From an uncultured Dialister sp. (GTDB taxonomy: Bacteria; Bacillota; Negativicutes; Veillonellales; Dialisteraceae), in assembly GCF_900765565.1 (NCBI RefSeq), contig NZ_CAAFRZ010000169.1:1-21478 (forward strand): a DNA stretch of 21,478 nt. Direction: 5' to 3'. Shown here piece after piece: positions 1 through 6,821 of the stretch. The notes beneath the pieces are model-generated. The model was not told where the DNA came from, made no database searches, and saw only the letters and a program-made list of their open reading frames with translations. The position numbers were made by a program, and so were the translations under genes. Every line of letters starts with the position of its first letter. Positions within the stretch are counted from its first letter, which is position 1.

Positions 1-23
1 GCTTCCCATCCGGTATTTCCGCC

Positions 24-99
24 AGTCATTCGTGCCGTAGGCTATAGAGCTTTCCTAGTTGCTAGCCGCTAGTAGCTAGAAGCCCCCGCACGAATGACT
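24..99 (+). repeat. Family A palindromic intergenic repeat, copy A1
   Basis: This is a 76-bp unit whose ends form a perfect 12-bp inverted repeat (AGTCATTCGTGC at 24-35, GCACGAATGACT at 88-99). The interior holds a CTAG-rich core. A second 76-bp copy lies in reverse orientation at 2011-2086, and the match between the two continues outside the inverted ends, over roughly 8-141 here and 1968-2103 there. No protein is encoded. It looks like a REP- or MITE-type dispersed element; the class is an inference. Confidence 0.75.
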
Positions 100-168
100 C
101 TATCCATCAGCCCCCCCAACAGCTCGACAAACTGCAATAGTCCGGATTATCATTTTTTTATTTATATA

Positions 169-199
169 TTTCCAATTTTCTATCCGCATATGATATAAT
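169..199 (+). promoter_or_regulatory. Probable sigma-70 promoter of the DEAD-box helicase gene
   Basis: A perfect -10 box TATAAT lies at 194-199 and is preceded by TG one base upstream (191-192), giving an extended -10. The -35 is weak (TTTCCA or TTCCAA around 169-175, spacer 18-19). The surrounding DNA is AT-rich. Transcription would start near 206, leaving a leader of about 190 nt before the helicase ATG. Confidence 0.65.
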
Positions 200-205
200 A
201 ACAAT

Positions 206-366
206 AATATGCAGGCATCCAGCGAGAACGGACAATCATAGATCTTGAATCATGGGAGAGGCGCTTGTGGCGTTCTCTTTTTTAATGCCCCGGCGAGTAC
301 CGGGAAGATGCACGTGGTGCATAGGAATTTTATTATTATGCCTGCTTTTCAGAGGGGGAAAGCCCC
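206..366 (+). promoter_or_regulatory. Structured 5' leader of the helicase mRNA
   Basis: The leader can close with an 8-bp stem between GCAGGCAT (211-218, at the predicted transcript start) and ATGCCTGC (338-345). Inside it are a terminator-like hairpin (256-277), a hairpin with 5-bp stem CCCGG/CCGGG (289-304) and a perfect 6-bp hairpin ATGCAC/GTGCAT (308-322). A fourth small hairpin, GGGG/CCCC, lies near 355-366 just before the Shine-Dalgarno sequence. Long regulated leaders are typical of cold-induced RNA helicase genes. I do not recognise this as a named RNA family. Base pairing was judged by eye. Confidence 0.45.
256..283 (+). terminator. Terminator-like hairpin inside the helicase leader (possible attenuator)
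   Basis: GAGAGGCGC (256-264) pairs with GCGTTCTC (270-277) with one bulged base across a 5-nt loop, followed by six T (278-283). It lies downstream of the helicase promoter and upstream of the gene, so if it works it would cut transcription off before the helicase. This is seen in the sequence only; function is an inference. Confidence 0.45.
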
Positions 367-396
367 GCGTACCCATGAACGCATACAGGAGGAAAC

Positions 397-1914
397 ATGT
401 ACGAAACTTTTAACGAACTGGGAGTTGTGCCGGAAATACTGAAGGCCGTGGAGGATATGGGATTCGAAGAACCCACGCCCATCCAGAAGGCATCGATTCC
501 GGTAGCAATGGCCGGGAAGGACCTCATCGGCCAGGCCCAGACGGGGACCGGGAAGACCGCAGCCTTTGGTATTCCCATCCTGGAACGGATTGATACATCC
601 AAGCCGGGACCCCAGGCAGTGGTTCTTTCCCCGACCCGGGAACTGGCCATCCAGTCTGCCGAAGAAATCAACCATCTGGCCCAGTACCTTCCGGTCCATG
701 CACTGCCCATTTACGGGGGCCAGGACATTGAGCGCCAGTTCAAGGCACTCCGGAAACATCCGAACATCATCGTAGCCACACCGGGCCGGCTCATGGACCA
801 CATGAAGCGGGGCACCATTGACCTGTCCCATGTGCAGATTCTCGTCCTCGATGAAGGGGATGAAATGGTGGATATGGGATTCATCGATGATATCCGCACC
901 ATCCTGGCGGCCATTCCGGAAGAACGGCAGACCATGTTCTTCTCCGCCACCATGCCCGAACCTATCCGGGAACTGGCGGAAACGTTCCTGAAGGATCCGG
1001 AACTGGTGAAGATCAAAGCGGCCACCGTGACCATCGACCTCATTGAGCAGGAATATATCGAACTGCCGGACCGGCAGAAGTTTGACGCCCTCTGCCGTCT
1101 CCTGGATATGCAGGACCCGGAACTGGCCATCGTTTTCGTCCGCACGAAACGGCGCTGCGACGAAGTGACGGAGGCCCTGAAGAAGAGAGGATACATGGCG
1201 GAAGGACTTCATGGCGACCTGTCCCAGCCGAAGAGAGATACCGTGGTGCGCCAGTTCAAAGAAGGGACCATTGATATCCTGGTGGCTACGGACGTGGCAG
1301 CCAGGGGCCTCGATATTTCTGGCGTCACCCATGTATACAACTTCGATATGCCCCAGGACCCGGAAATCTATGTACACCGGGTAGGCCGTACCGGCCGTGC
1401 AGGGAAGACGGGCCTTGCCACCACCTTCGTCATTTCCCGGGAAATGGGACAGCTCCGGGATATTGAACGGGTCATCCGCCGCCGTATCAAGAGGCGGGCT
1501 GTACCGACCCTGTCCGAAGTCATCGAAGGAAACCAGAAGGCAGCCATTGAAAGCCTTTCCGATACCGCCCAGGGCGGAGGCCTCGAAGATTACAGGGAAA
1601 GCGCGGAGGATCTCCTGAACGATGTGGACTCCGTCTCCCTGGTAGCAGCGGCCATTAAGCTTCTGACCAAGCAGCCCGACGTGACACCGGTAAAGATTAC
1701 GGAAGAACTGCCGAACTTCAAGCGCCGCAGGAACGGCCAGCGCCGCCACTTCGACGGGGACCGGCCAAGACGCCGGTTCAATAAGGACGAAGGGGGCCGC
1801 CATTTCGATGGCAAACGGTCCCGTCGTTTTGACAACAGAAACCGGAAACCGAGAGGTAATGGGGATAAGAATATTCATGAATCCAATTTCAAGCCCTACT
1901 TCAAGGAAGACTGA
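397..1914 (+). CDS. DEAD-box ATP-dependent RNA helicase (CshA/DeaD type)
   Basis: This is a 505-residue ATP-dependent RNA helicase, expected to unwind RNA during ribosome assembly, mRNA decay or cold adaptation. Visible motifs in order are the Q motif GFEEPTPIQ (22-30), Walker A AQTGTGKT (47-54), PTREL (79-83), GG (107-108), TPGR (128-131), motif II DEGD (152-155), SAT (183-185), ARGLD (302-306) and HRVGRTGRAG (327-336). From about residue 434 the protein continues as a basic tail rich in Arg, Asn and Gly, typical of CshA-like helicases and probably RNA-binding. Motif II reads DEGD where DEAD is expected. The start is supported by AGGAGG at 387-392. The gene is transcribed alone, between its own promoter and terminator. 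The exact subfamily (CshA, CshB or DeaD) is not settled. Confidence 0.96.
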   Translation: MYETFNELGVVPEILKAVEDMGFEEPTPIQKASIPVAMAGKDLIGQAQTGTGKTAAFGIPILERIDTSKPGPQAVVLSPTRELAIQSAEEINHLAQYLPVHALPIYGGQDIERQFKALRKHPNIIVATPGRLMDHMKRGTIDLSHVQILVLDEGDEMVDMGFIDDIRTILAAIPEERQTMFFSATMPEPIRELAETFLKDPELVKIKAATVTIDLIEQEYIELPDRQKFDALCRLLDMQDPELAIVFVRTKRRCDEVTEALKKRGYMAEGLHGDLSQPKRDTVVRQFKEGTIDILVATDVAARGLDISGVTHVYNFDMPQDPEIYVHRVGRTGRAGKTGLATTFVISREMGQLRDIERVIRRRIKRRAVPTLSEVIEGNQKAAIESLSDTAQGGGLEDYRESAEDLLNDVDSVSLVAAAIKLLTKQPDVTPVKITEELPNFKRRRNGQRRHFDGDRPRRRFNKDEGGRHFDGKRSRRFDNRNRKPRGNGDKNIHESNFKPYFKED

Positions 1915-1919
1915 TTGAA

Positions 1920-1950
1920 AAAGTGCAGGAATGAGTTCCTGCACTTTTAT
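1920..1950 (+). terminator. Rho-independent terminator of the helicase gene
   Basis: A perfect 12-bp stem AAAGTGCAGGAA/TTCCTGCACTTT with a TGAG loop begins 5 nt after the stop codon and ends in a short T run. The A-rich left arm could also let it act on the opposite strand. Confidence 0.9.
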
Positions 1951-2010
1951 AATGGATGCATAGCTTGTCAAATTGCGGTTTGTAGAGCTGTTGAGGGGGC
2001 CGATGGATAG

Positions 2011-2086
2011 AGTCATTCGCGCGGGGGCTTCTAGCTACTAGCGGCTAGCAACCAGGAAAGCTCTACAGCCTACGGCACGAATGACT
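2011..2086 (-). repeat. Family A palindromic repeat, copy A2 (inverted relative to A1)
   Basis: This 76-bp unit has ends AGTCATTCGCGC and GCACGAATGACT. Its reverse complement is nearly identical to A1, and the similarity extends over about 1968-2103. Together the two copies bracket the helicase gene as inverted repeats about 1.9 kb apart. Confidence 0.75.
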
Positions 2087-2109
2087 GGCGGAAATAACGG
2101 AAAGAAAGC

Positions 2110-2176
2110 GCCGCAGGCGGATCAGCCTTTCTAACAGCTAGCCGCTAGAAGCTAGCAGCCCCGTGTGAGTGATTCT
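2110..2176 (+). repeat. Family A repeat, copy A3 (degenerate)
   Basis: This copy shares the GCCGCAGGC start, the TTTCTAACAGCTAGCCGCTA core and a degenerate right end (GTGTGAGTGATTCT). It lies only 23 bp after A2 and points the other way, so A2 and A3 form a tail-to-tail pair. No left inverted end is recognisable. The stretch from 1951 to 2230 between the helicase terminator and the next promoter holds only these repeats. Confidence 0.55.
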
Positions 2177-2232
2177 ACACGCAAGCATACTAACCGCCAA
2201 ACCCAACATCTTACTGAAATTGGCAGATCGTC

Positions 2233-2261
2233 TTGCTAAAATCCATCATAAATAGTACAAT
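2233..2261 (+). promoter_or_regulatory. Sigma-70 promoter of the glutaredoxin-like gene
   Basis: TTGCTA (2233-2238) and TACAAT (2256-2261) are separated by exactly 17 bp in AT-rich DNA. The start of transcription would be about 35 nt before the gene. Confidence 0.75.
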
Positions 2262-2303
2262 ACATCTAGAGATATAAATATATTAATTAAAGGAGGAAAT
2301 CCT

Positions 2304-2585
2304 ATGAAAAAGATTATTATGATAAAGATCCCCGGATGCCCCTACTGCGCCAAGGCCAGAAAGGCAATCGAAGAACTGCATGGAGAAGAAAAATATAAAT
2401 CCGTTCCCGTAGAAGAAATCGATGAAACCACCCAGCCGGAACTGGCAAAACCCTATGGAAAAGACTATTACTATGTACCCAGCCTTTTCATTGACGGGAA
2501 AAAGCAGTTTGAAGCAAAGCCGGGCATGGACTATGATACCATTAAGGCGGCAGTGGTAAAGGCCTTTGATGAAGCATTGAAATAA
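2304..2585 (+). CDS. Glutaredoxin-like thiol-disulfide oxidoreductase
   Basis: This is a 93-residue cytoplasmic protein with the thioredoxin fold. It has the dithiol active site GCPYC (C12 and C15) right after the first beta strand and the cis-proline region YVPSLFIDG (P58). It ends soon after the last helix, as single-domain glutaredoxins do. The likely role is thiol-disulfide exchange or reduction of a partner such as a reductase; the substrate cannot be told from sequence. AGGAGG lies 7 nt before the ATG. Its own promoter and terminator make it a single-gene unit. No neighbour suggests a specific partner. Confidence 0.88.
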   Translation: MKKIIMIKIPGCPYCAKARKAIEELHGEEKYKSVPVEEIDETTQPELAKPYGKDYYYVPSLFIDGKKQFEAKPGMDYDTIKAAVVKAFDEALK

Positions 2586-2598
2586 AAACAGATAAAAG

Positions 2599-2638
2599 GA
2601 CCCTGAAAAGGCAGATGAGCTTTTTCAGAGTCTTTTTT
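2599..2638 (+). terminator. Rho-independent terminator of the glutaredoxin-like gene
   Basis: GACCCTGAAAAGGC (2599-2612) pairs with GCTTTTTCAGAGTC (2619-2632), with G-T wobbles, around a 6-nt loop and is followed by six T. Confidence 0.88.
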
Positions 2639-2720
2639 GCATAGACCTGCTGCCTGTGACTGCATGGAAATTTAATCTGAAATCAGGGATTAGAAATGGC
2701 AGACAAAAGAAGGGAGACCT

Positions 2721-3443
2721 ATGGAGGATTTCGAAAAGAAGAACAGGAATTACTGGGACCGTCGGAGCCGGGCCTACAGTGCCCTCAGGCAGAAAGAGCT
2801 GGAGAGTGGTGACGCATTGTGCTGGCGGAAATTTCTGTTGGACAGGCTTCCGAAGGGGGATCATCTTACAGTACTGGACGCCGGCACAGGCCCGGCCTTT
2901 CTGGCCATCGTCCTGGCCGGGGCAGGGGCAGATGTGACGGCGCTGGATTTTTCCTCTTCCATGCTGGAAGAAGCGCAAAAAAATGCCCAAAGGGCGGATG
3001 TGGCGATCCATTTCATCCGGGGCGATGTGATGGACCTTCCCTTTGAAGCGGAAAGCTTTGATGCCGTCATTTCCAGAAATGTGACCTGGAATCTTCCCGA
3101 TGTTCCCAAAGCCTACCGGTCCTGGTACAGGGTGCTTAAAAAGGGAGGGGTTCTCCTTAATTTTGACTCCGACTACGGTCCCCTGGATTTCAGGGATGCT
3201 GCGGCCATGGCGAAAAATGCCCATCATGGCGTGGATGCGTCTCTCATTGCAACCTGTGAAGAGCTGAAAGATTCTATCCGCATCAGCACCCACCGGAGAC
3301 CCCTTTGGGACCTGGGCATGCTGCAGAAGATTGGATTCTGCCGGTGTACGGTGGAAGAGGATATCAGGCAGGCAGTCCATCGGTCTACAGAGTGGCAGTA
3401 TGATCCGGTGCCCCTGTTCTGCCTTCGGGGAGTGAAAAGATAA
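2721..3443 (+). CDS. Class I SAM-dependent methyltransferase
   Basis: This is a 240-residue Rossmann-fold methyltransferase. The SAM-binding motif I is VLDAGTGPAF (51-60), the acidic ribose-binding strand is ALDFSSSML (74-82), GDVMDLPF (101-108) matches motif II and LKKGG (139-143) is the usual post-catalytic turn. The stretch SRNVTWNLPD (118-127) is typical of a small-molecule methyltransferase group in anaerobic Firmicutes whose substrate is generally not known. AGGGAG lies 4 nt before the ATG. I see no clear promoter in the ~80 bp after the preceding terminator. The substrate cannot be assigned. Confidence 0.9.
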   Translation: MEDFEKKNRNYWDRRSRAYSALRQKELESGDALCWRKFLLDRLPKGDHLTVLDAGTGPAFLAIVLAGAGADVTALDFSSSMLEEAQKNAQRADVAIHFIRGDVMDLPFEAESFDAVISRNVTWNLPDVPKAYRSWYRVLKKGGVLLNFDSDYGPLDFRDAAAMAKNAHHGVDASLIATCEELKDSIRISTHRRPLWDLGMLQKIGFCRCTVEEDIRQAVHRSTEWQYDPVPLFCLRGVKR

Positions 3444-3450
3444 AGGATAG

Positions 3451-3496
3451 AAAAAAGCACTGATGAAATGGGACTTGCGAATTCATCGGTGCTTTT
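3451..3496. terminator. Bidirectional terminator between the methyltransferase and nadE
   Basis: GCACTGATGAA (3457-3467) pairs with TTCATCGGTGC (3482-3492). Six A precede the stem and four T follow it, so it can stop transcription from both sides. It lies between two convergent genes. Confidence 0.82.
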
Positions 3497-3535
3497 GCCA
3501 TTTATTGAATGATATGGCTGCTGTTATCTGGTATT

Positions 3536-5416
3536 TTAATTGGTTTTGGCTCCATGGAGGAGACATTCCTTCATTTCCAGATACCGGTCCGTATAGTAGG
3601 GGGCTACCTGGGATTCCCTGAGGTCGTAGCCGAAGGGGCGGCGGCTGATGGCGATGAGCGGCGGCGTCTGGATGCGCTTGGCCACGGCGAAGCCCGCAAA
3701 AAGGTGCCACCATTTTTCCAGGTCCCTGATGAAATCGGAGGGACTGGGGAAGAGGGACTTCACCTTTACCTGGCAGCCGATATGGTCTTCCAGGGTTCCG
3801 TCCATGTACCAGGAGAGAATTTCTTCCGGCGTATTCCGCTGCCAGGGTTCCACGAAACTTTTCAGGAGGTAGTCGTGGTATTCATAGATGAGGGGATCCC
3901 CAAGACCCTTTGTGACGTCCTGGTTCTCGGAGAGCTCGGCGCTGGGCTTTACGGTGAAGATGCCTTCCGGAATGATTTCTTTCCCATACCATTTGTTCAG
4001 GTCCCTTCCCAGCCGGTAGACCTGGTATTTCCACAGGTCCGCCGTCGCCGCCAGGGCGCCGGCCAGGTCCCCGTAGAGGGTGCCGTAGCCGATGGTCATT
4101 TCCGTTTTATTGGCGTTACAGGTGAAAATACCGCCGAAGCCAGCGGACAGAGCTGCCAGGATCCGGCTGCTCCGGTCCCGGGCCTGCATATTTTCTTTCA
4201 TGAATCCTGTCAGATGGATGTCGCCATCCATGAGGGGGAGGGCTTCCAGGGATTCTGCGGTCTCATCGATGAAATGGCCGATGGGAATGACGTGGTAGGC
4301 GCACCCCAGGTTTTCCGCCAGCTTTCCCGCCAGGTCCCGGGTCAGTTCGGAATTGAACCGGGTCGGCGTATTCACAAGGAGTACGTTTTCCGGCGGGAGG
4401 ATGGAGCGGTACAGGGCGGCGTTCACGGCGGAATCGATACCCCCGGAAATACCGATGACTACACGGCTCTGGCCGATGCTTTCCAGAAATTTCCGGACTC
4501 CGTAGCGGAGGGCGGGAAGGAGCATGTCTTCTTTGCAGGGAACCATGGGGGAAACGCTTTCCGGACGGCCGGATTCAGAGGAAAAGGAGAAAAGGGAATG
4601 GGGATCTTCGTAGGGCCGGGCTTCGGCGAGAAGGTTTCCGTCCCTGCCGTAGGAAGCGGTCATGCCGTCATAGGTATAGCAGGTTTTCCCGTTATTCTCC
4701 AGGCCCCTCCGGTTCACGTAAATCATGGGCACATGGAGCCGGGACAGGGATTCGTGGAGCATGCGGTGCCGTTTATCATTTTTCCCGAGGGTAAAGGGGG
4801 AAGCGGACAGGTTGAGGAACAGGGACACCCCTTTGGCTGCCAGTATTTCCATGGGAGAAAAATGGTAATTCTCATCCCAGCTGTCTTCGCAGAGGACGAT
4901 GCCGGTCCGGAGAGTGCCCTCTTTCAGGGGAAGGAGGAAGGGGGACAGCAGGTCTTTTGGATTTTTCCCTTCTTCCAGGGCCACCTGGAGAAGGGACGTG
5001 AAGTACCGGCGGTCATCGAAGCAGCGGTAGTTCGGAAGGAGCGTCTTTATGGCAAAAGGACGGCTGCTGTTTTCGGGGCAGAGGAAATGGCCATGGGCGG
5101 CAGCAAAGGCGGCATTGTATTTCCGGGGCCTGCCGTCGTCATTGGTCTTCGACCAGTCCACGGCGCAGCTGCCCCATACAATGATGAGATCCCTGGCGGC
5201 AGCCGCTATTTTCCGGTTATAGGATTCACATTCCCGGAGAAAAGCATTCTGGTCCCACAGGTCTCCGATGAGATACCCGGTGAGGCACATTTCCGGGAGC
5301 ACCAGCATATCCGCCCCCTGGGACCGGGCCCAGGCGATTTCCCGGTCTATGCGGTTCCAGTTCTCCCGGATGTTGCCGGGAATCACATTCAATTGGGCAG
5401 TGGCTATTCGTATCAT
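3536..5416 (-). CDS. nadE: Glutamine-dependent NAD+ synthetase
   Basis: This is a 626-residue two-domain enzyme for the last step of NAD+ synthesis, the amidation of deamido-NAD+ with ATP and glutamine. The N-terminal nitrilase-type amidase carries the catalytic triad: E42 (LPEMCLTGY), K124 (before TLLPNY) and C176 (VLCEDSW). The C-terminal ATP-pyrophosphatase domain has the P-loop SGGIDS (324-329). The length fits the glutamine-using form, not the ~270-residue ammonia-using form. GAGG lies about 8 nt before the ATG, and a good promoter lies 31 bp further upstream. The gene is alone on its strand in this window. The opposite strand is open over its whole length, which is a codon-bias effect and not a second gene. 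Confidence 0.95.
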   Translation of the reverse strand: MIRIATAQLNVIPGNIRENWNRIDREIAWARSQGADMLVLPEMCLTGYLIGDLWDQNAFLRECESYNRKIAAAARDLIIVWGSCAVDWSKTNDDGRPRKYNAAFAAAHGHFLCPENSSRPFAIKTLLPNYRCFDDRRYFTSLLQVALEEGKNPKDLLSPFLLPLKEGTLRTGIVLCEDSWDENYHFSPMEILAAKGVSLFLNLSASPFTLGKNDKRHRMLHESLSRLHVPMIYVNRRGLENNGKTCYTYDGMTASYGRDGNLLAEARPYEDPHSLFSFSSESGRPESVSPMVPCKEDMLLPALRYGVRKFLESIGQSRVVIGISGGIDSAVNAALYRSILPPENVLLVNTPTRFNSELTRDLAGKLAENLGCAYHVIPIGHFIDETAESLEALPLMDGDIHLTGFMKENMQARDRSSRILAALSAGFGGIFTCNANKTEMTIGYGTLYGDLAGALAATADLWKYQVYRLGRDLNKWYGKEIIPEGIFTVKPSAELSENQDVTKGLGDPLIYEYHDYLLKSFVEPWQRNTPEEILSWYMDGTLEDHIGCQVKVKSLFPSPSDFIRDLEKWWHLFAGFAVAKRIQTPPLIAISRRPFGYDLRESQVAPYYTDRYLEMKECLLHGAKTN

Positions 5417-5446
5417 GGCAATTCCTCTTTTCCTGTCATTTTCTCC

Positions 5447-5475
5447 ATTGTAATGGGAGCGGGGAAAAGTGTAAA
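5447..5475 (-). promoter_or_regulatory. Sigma-70 promoter of nadE
   Basis: On the minus strand TTTACA (5475-5470) and TACAAT (5452-5447) are separated by exactly 17 bp. The -10 box lies 31 bp before the nadE ATG. Confidence 0.78.
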
Positions 5476-5532
5476 GCGATTATGTTCTTGCCCGGTTTCA
5501 GTGAGCTGGTGGAATACGGCGTTTGCGGGGAG

Positions 5533-5591
5533 AGTCATTCCTGCGGTTCTCCTGGTTGCTGGAAAAGCGTTACGCCTGCGGCACGAATGAC
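5533..5591 (-). repeat. Family A repeat, copy A4 (shortened)
   Basis: The inverted ends AGTCATTCCTGC and GCACGAATGAC are kept. The interior is about 17 bp shorter than in A1 and A2 and has lost much of the CTAG core, as if deleted internally. Confidence 0.55.
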
Positions 5592-5613
5592 GTGATGGAA
5601 ACGTCAGGGGGGC

Positions 5614-5677
5614 GCCGCAGGCGTAAATCTTTCCTGGAAGCTGGCAGCTAAAAGCTGGAAGCCCCGTGCCGGTGACC
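5614..5677 (+). repeat. Family A repeat, copy A5
   Basis: This copy has the GCCGCAGGC start, the CTTTCCTGGAAGCTGGCAGC core and the right end GTGCCGGTGACC. It is followed by CTATCCGTCAGCATG, close to the sequence that follows A1 and A3. It lies 22 bp after A4 in the opposite orientation, repeating the A2/A3 arrangement. The rest of 5476-5760 shows no gene. Confidence 0.55.
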
Positions 5678-5760
5678 CTATCCGTCAGCATGTCAATCCG
5701 CCGCGAAGCGGCTGTCCCCTTAAGCACGCCGGCCGCCGGTCCATGGGCGTAGTTTTTCCT

Positions 5761-5788
5761 TTTATGAATGGATTTCATGGTATATAAT
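5761..5788 (+). promoter_or_regulatory. Possible promoter of the radical SAM-phoH-ybeY-cdd run
   Basis: A perfect TATAAT lies at 5783-5788, 39 bp before the gene, in an AT-rich patch. The -35 is poor (TTTATG at 5761-5766, spacer 16), so the call rests on the -10 box and position. Confidence 0.45.
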
Positions 5789-5827
5789 TAAATTGAATAA
5801 CTGTTCACTGCATGCAATAGGAGAACT

Positions 5828-6784
5828 ATGGAACGTTATCGGAATTATTCTGACTACCTGAAAAAGAAATACGGGGAAAAGGTGTACAAGATCCCCGTTT
5901 CCCTTCCCGTGACCTGTCCGAACCGGGATGGCACCCTGTCGTCAAAGGCCTGCATCTTCTGCGGCTCCATTGGCGCCGACTATGAAACGAAGGCCGTGGG
6001 CATGGACATTACCAGCCAGCTCAATCGGAGTATGGCCCACGTGGGACCGAAGTACAAGGCGAAGAAGTTTATCGCCTATTTCCTGAATTTTACCAATACC
6101 TATGCCAGGCCCGCCGATTTCCGGAGGTGGGTGGAAGAAGCCATGGCCCATCCCGCCGTGGTGGGGGTGGACGTATCCACCCGGCCTGACTGCATCCATG
6201 AAAGGTACCTGGACATACTAAAGGACTGCGCTTCCCGGTACGGGAAGGATGTGACCCTGGAGCTGGGTCTCCAGAGCAGCAATGTCCATACCCTGTCCGT
6301 CCTGAACCGGTGCCACACGCTGGCGGAGTACATCGACGGCGCACTCCGCATTGGCCGGTACGGATTCGGCCAGTGCACCCATGTGATAGCGGACCTGCCC
6401 TGGGATGACCGGATGGACGTGGTGGAAACGGCAAAAATCATTTCCGTCCTTCCGGTGACGGAGGTGAAGCTCCATTCCCTGTACATCGTGAAGGGAACGG
6501 CCCTGGCCGATATGTATGAAAAGGGAGAGGTGAAGCTCCTGTCCATGGAAGAATACATGGAGCGGGCCATCCTTTTTCTCGCCTACCTTCGTAAAGACAT
6601 TGTGGTGCAGCGGATCGTAGGCCGGGCATCCGGCACAAATACGCTCTCCGTGAACGGCGGTTCCCCCTGGTGGGAAGTGAAGGACCGGATAGACCGGCTC
6701 ATGGAAGAAAGAAATGTGACCCAGGGCTGCCTCTGCGATTACCTCGATGGAAAGGCAGTCCGTCATTTGATAGAAGAGCCATGA
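5828..6784 (+). CDS. Radical SAM protein, YhcC/YtqA family (TIGR01212-like)
   Basis: This is a 318-residue radical SAM enzyme. The iron-sulfur cluster cysteines are C30, C42 and C45 in CPNRDGTLSSKACIFC, with the wide C-x11-C-x2-C spacing and the CPNRDG signature of the YhcC (E. coli) and YtqA (B. subtilis) family rather than the common C-x3-C-x2-C. GLQSSN, near residue 156, is another family-type motif. The reaction is not known to me; related radical SAM enzymes modify RNA or cofactors. AGGAG lies 5 nt before the ATG. The stop overlaps an ATG (ATGA at 6781-6784) that opens a very short reading frame leading towards phoH, so the genes are probably co-transcribed. Confidence 0.9.
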   Translation: MERYRNYSDYLKKKYGEKVYKIPVSLPVTCPNRDGTLSSKACIFCGSIGADYETKAVGMDITSQLNRSMAHVGPKYKAKKFIAYFLNFTNTYARPADFRRWVEEAMAHPAVVGVDVSTRPDCIHERYLDILKDCASRYGKDVTLELGLQSSNVHTLSVLNRCHTLAEYIDGALRIGRYGFGQCTHVIADLPWDDRMDVVETAKIISVLPVTEVKLHSLYIVKGTALADMYEKGEVKLLSMEEYMERAILFLAYLRKDIVVQRIVGRASGTNTLSVNGGSPWWEVKDRIDRLMEERNVTQGCLCDYLDGKAVRHLIEEP

Positions 6785-6816
6785 ATGGTTTCATGGATGA
6801 ATTACAGAAAGGATAA
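6781..6816 (+). other. Eleven-codon reading frame between the radical SAM gene and phoH
   Basis: An ATG overlapping the preceding stop (ATGA) opens a frame reading MNGFMDELQKG and ends at TAA 6814-6816. It ends 5 nt before the likely phoH initiation region and is in a different frame from phoH. It may couple translation into phoH, may be the true phoH start joined by a frameshift, or may be chance. A purine-rich AGAAGAG lies just upstream. Confidence 0.3.
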
Positions 6817-6821
6817 CGACT

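Noticed and set aside
349..2016. 555-codon open frame opposite the helicase
   Set aside because: Same codon-bias effect; it also runs through the helicase terminator and repeat A2.
2721..3443. Assigning the methyltransferase to a named pathway such as quinone or metallophore synthesis
   Set aside because: Only SAM-binding motifs are clear; neighbours give no pathway context.
3509..5590. 693-codon open frame on the plus strand opposite nadE
   Set aside because: It is codon-aligned with nadE, has no recognisable domain, and exists because nadE lacks TTA, CTA and TCA codons. nadE has catalytic residues, a Shine-Dalgarno sequence and a promoter.
5413..5778. 121-codon minus-strand frame upstream of nadE
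   Set aside because: It runs through family A repeats A4 and A5 and the nadE promoter; its composition is that of the repeats and no family is recognisable.
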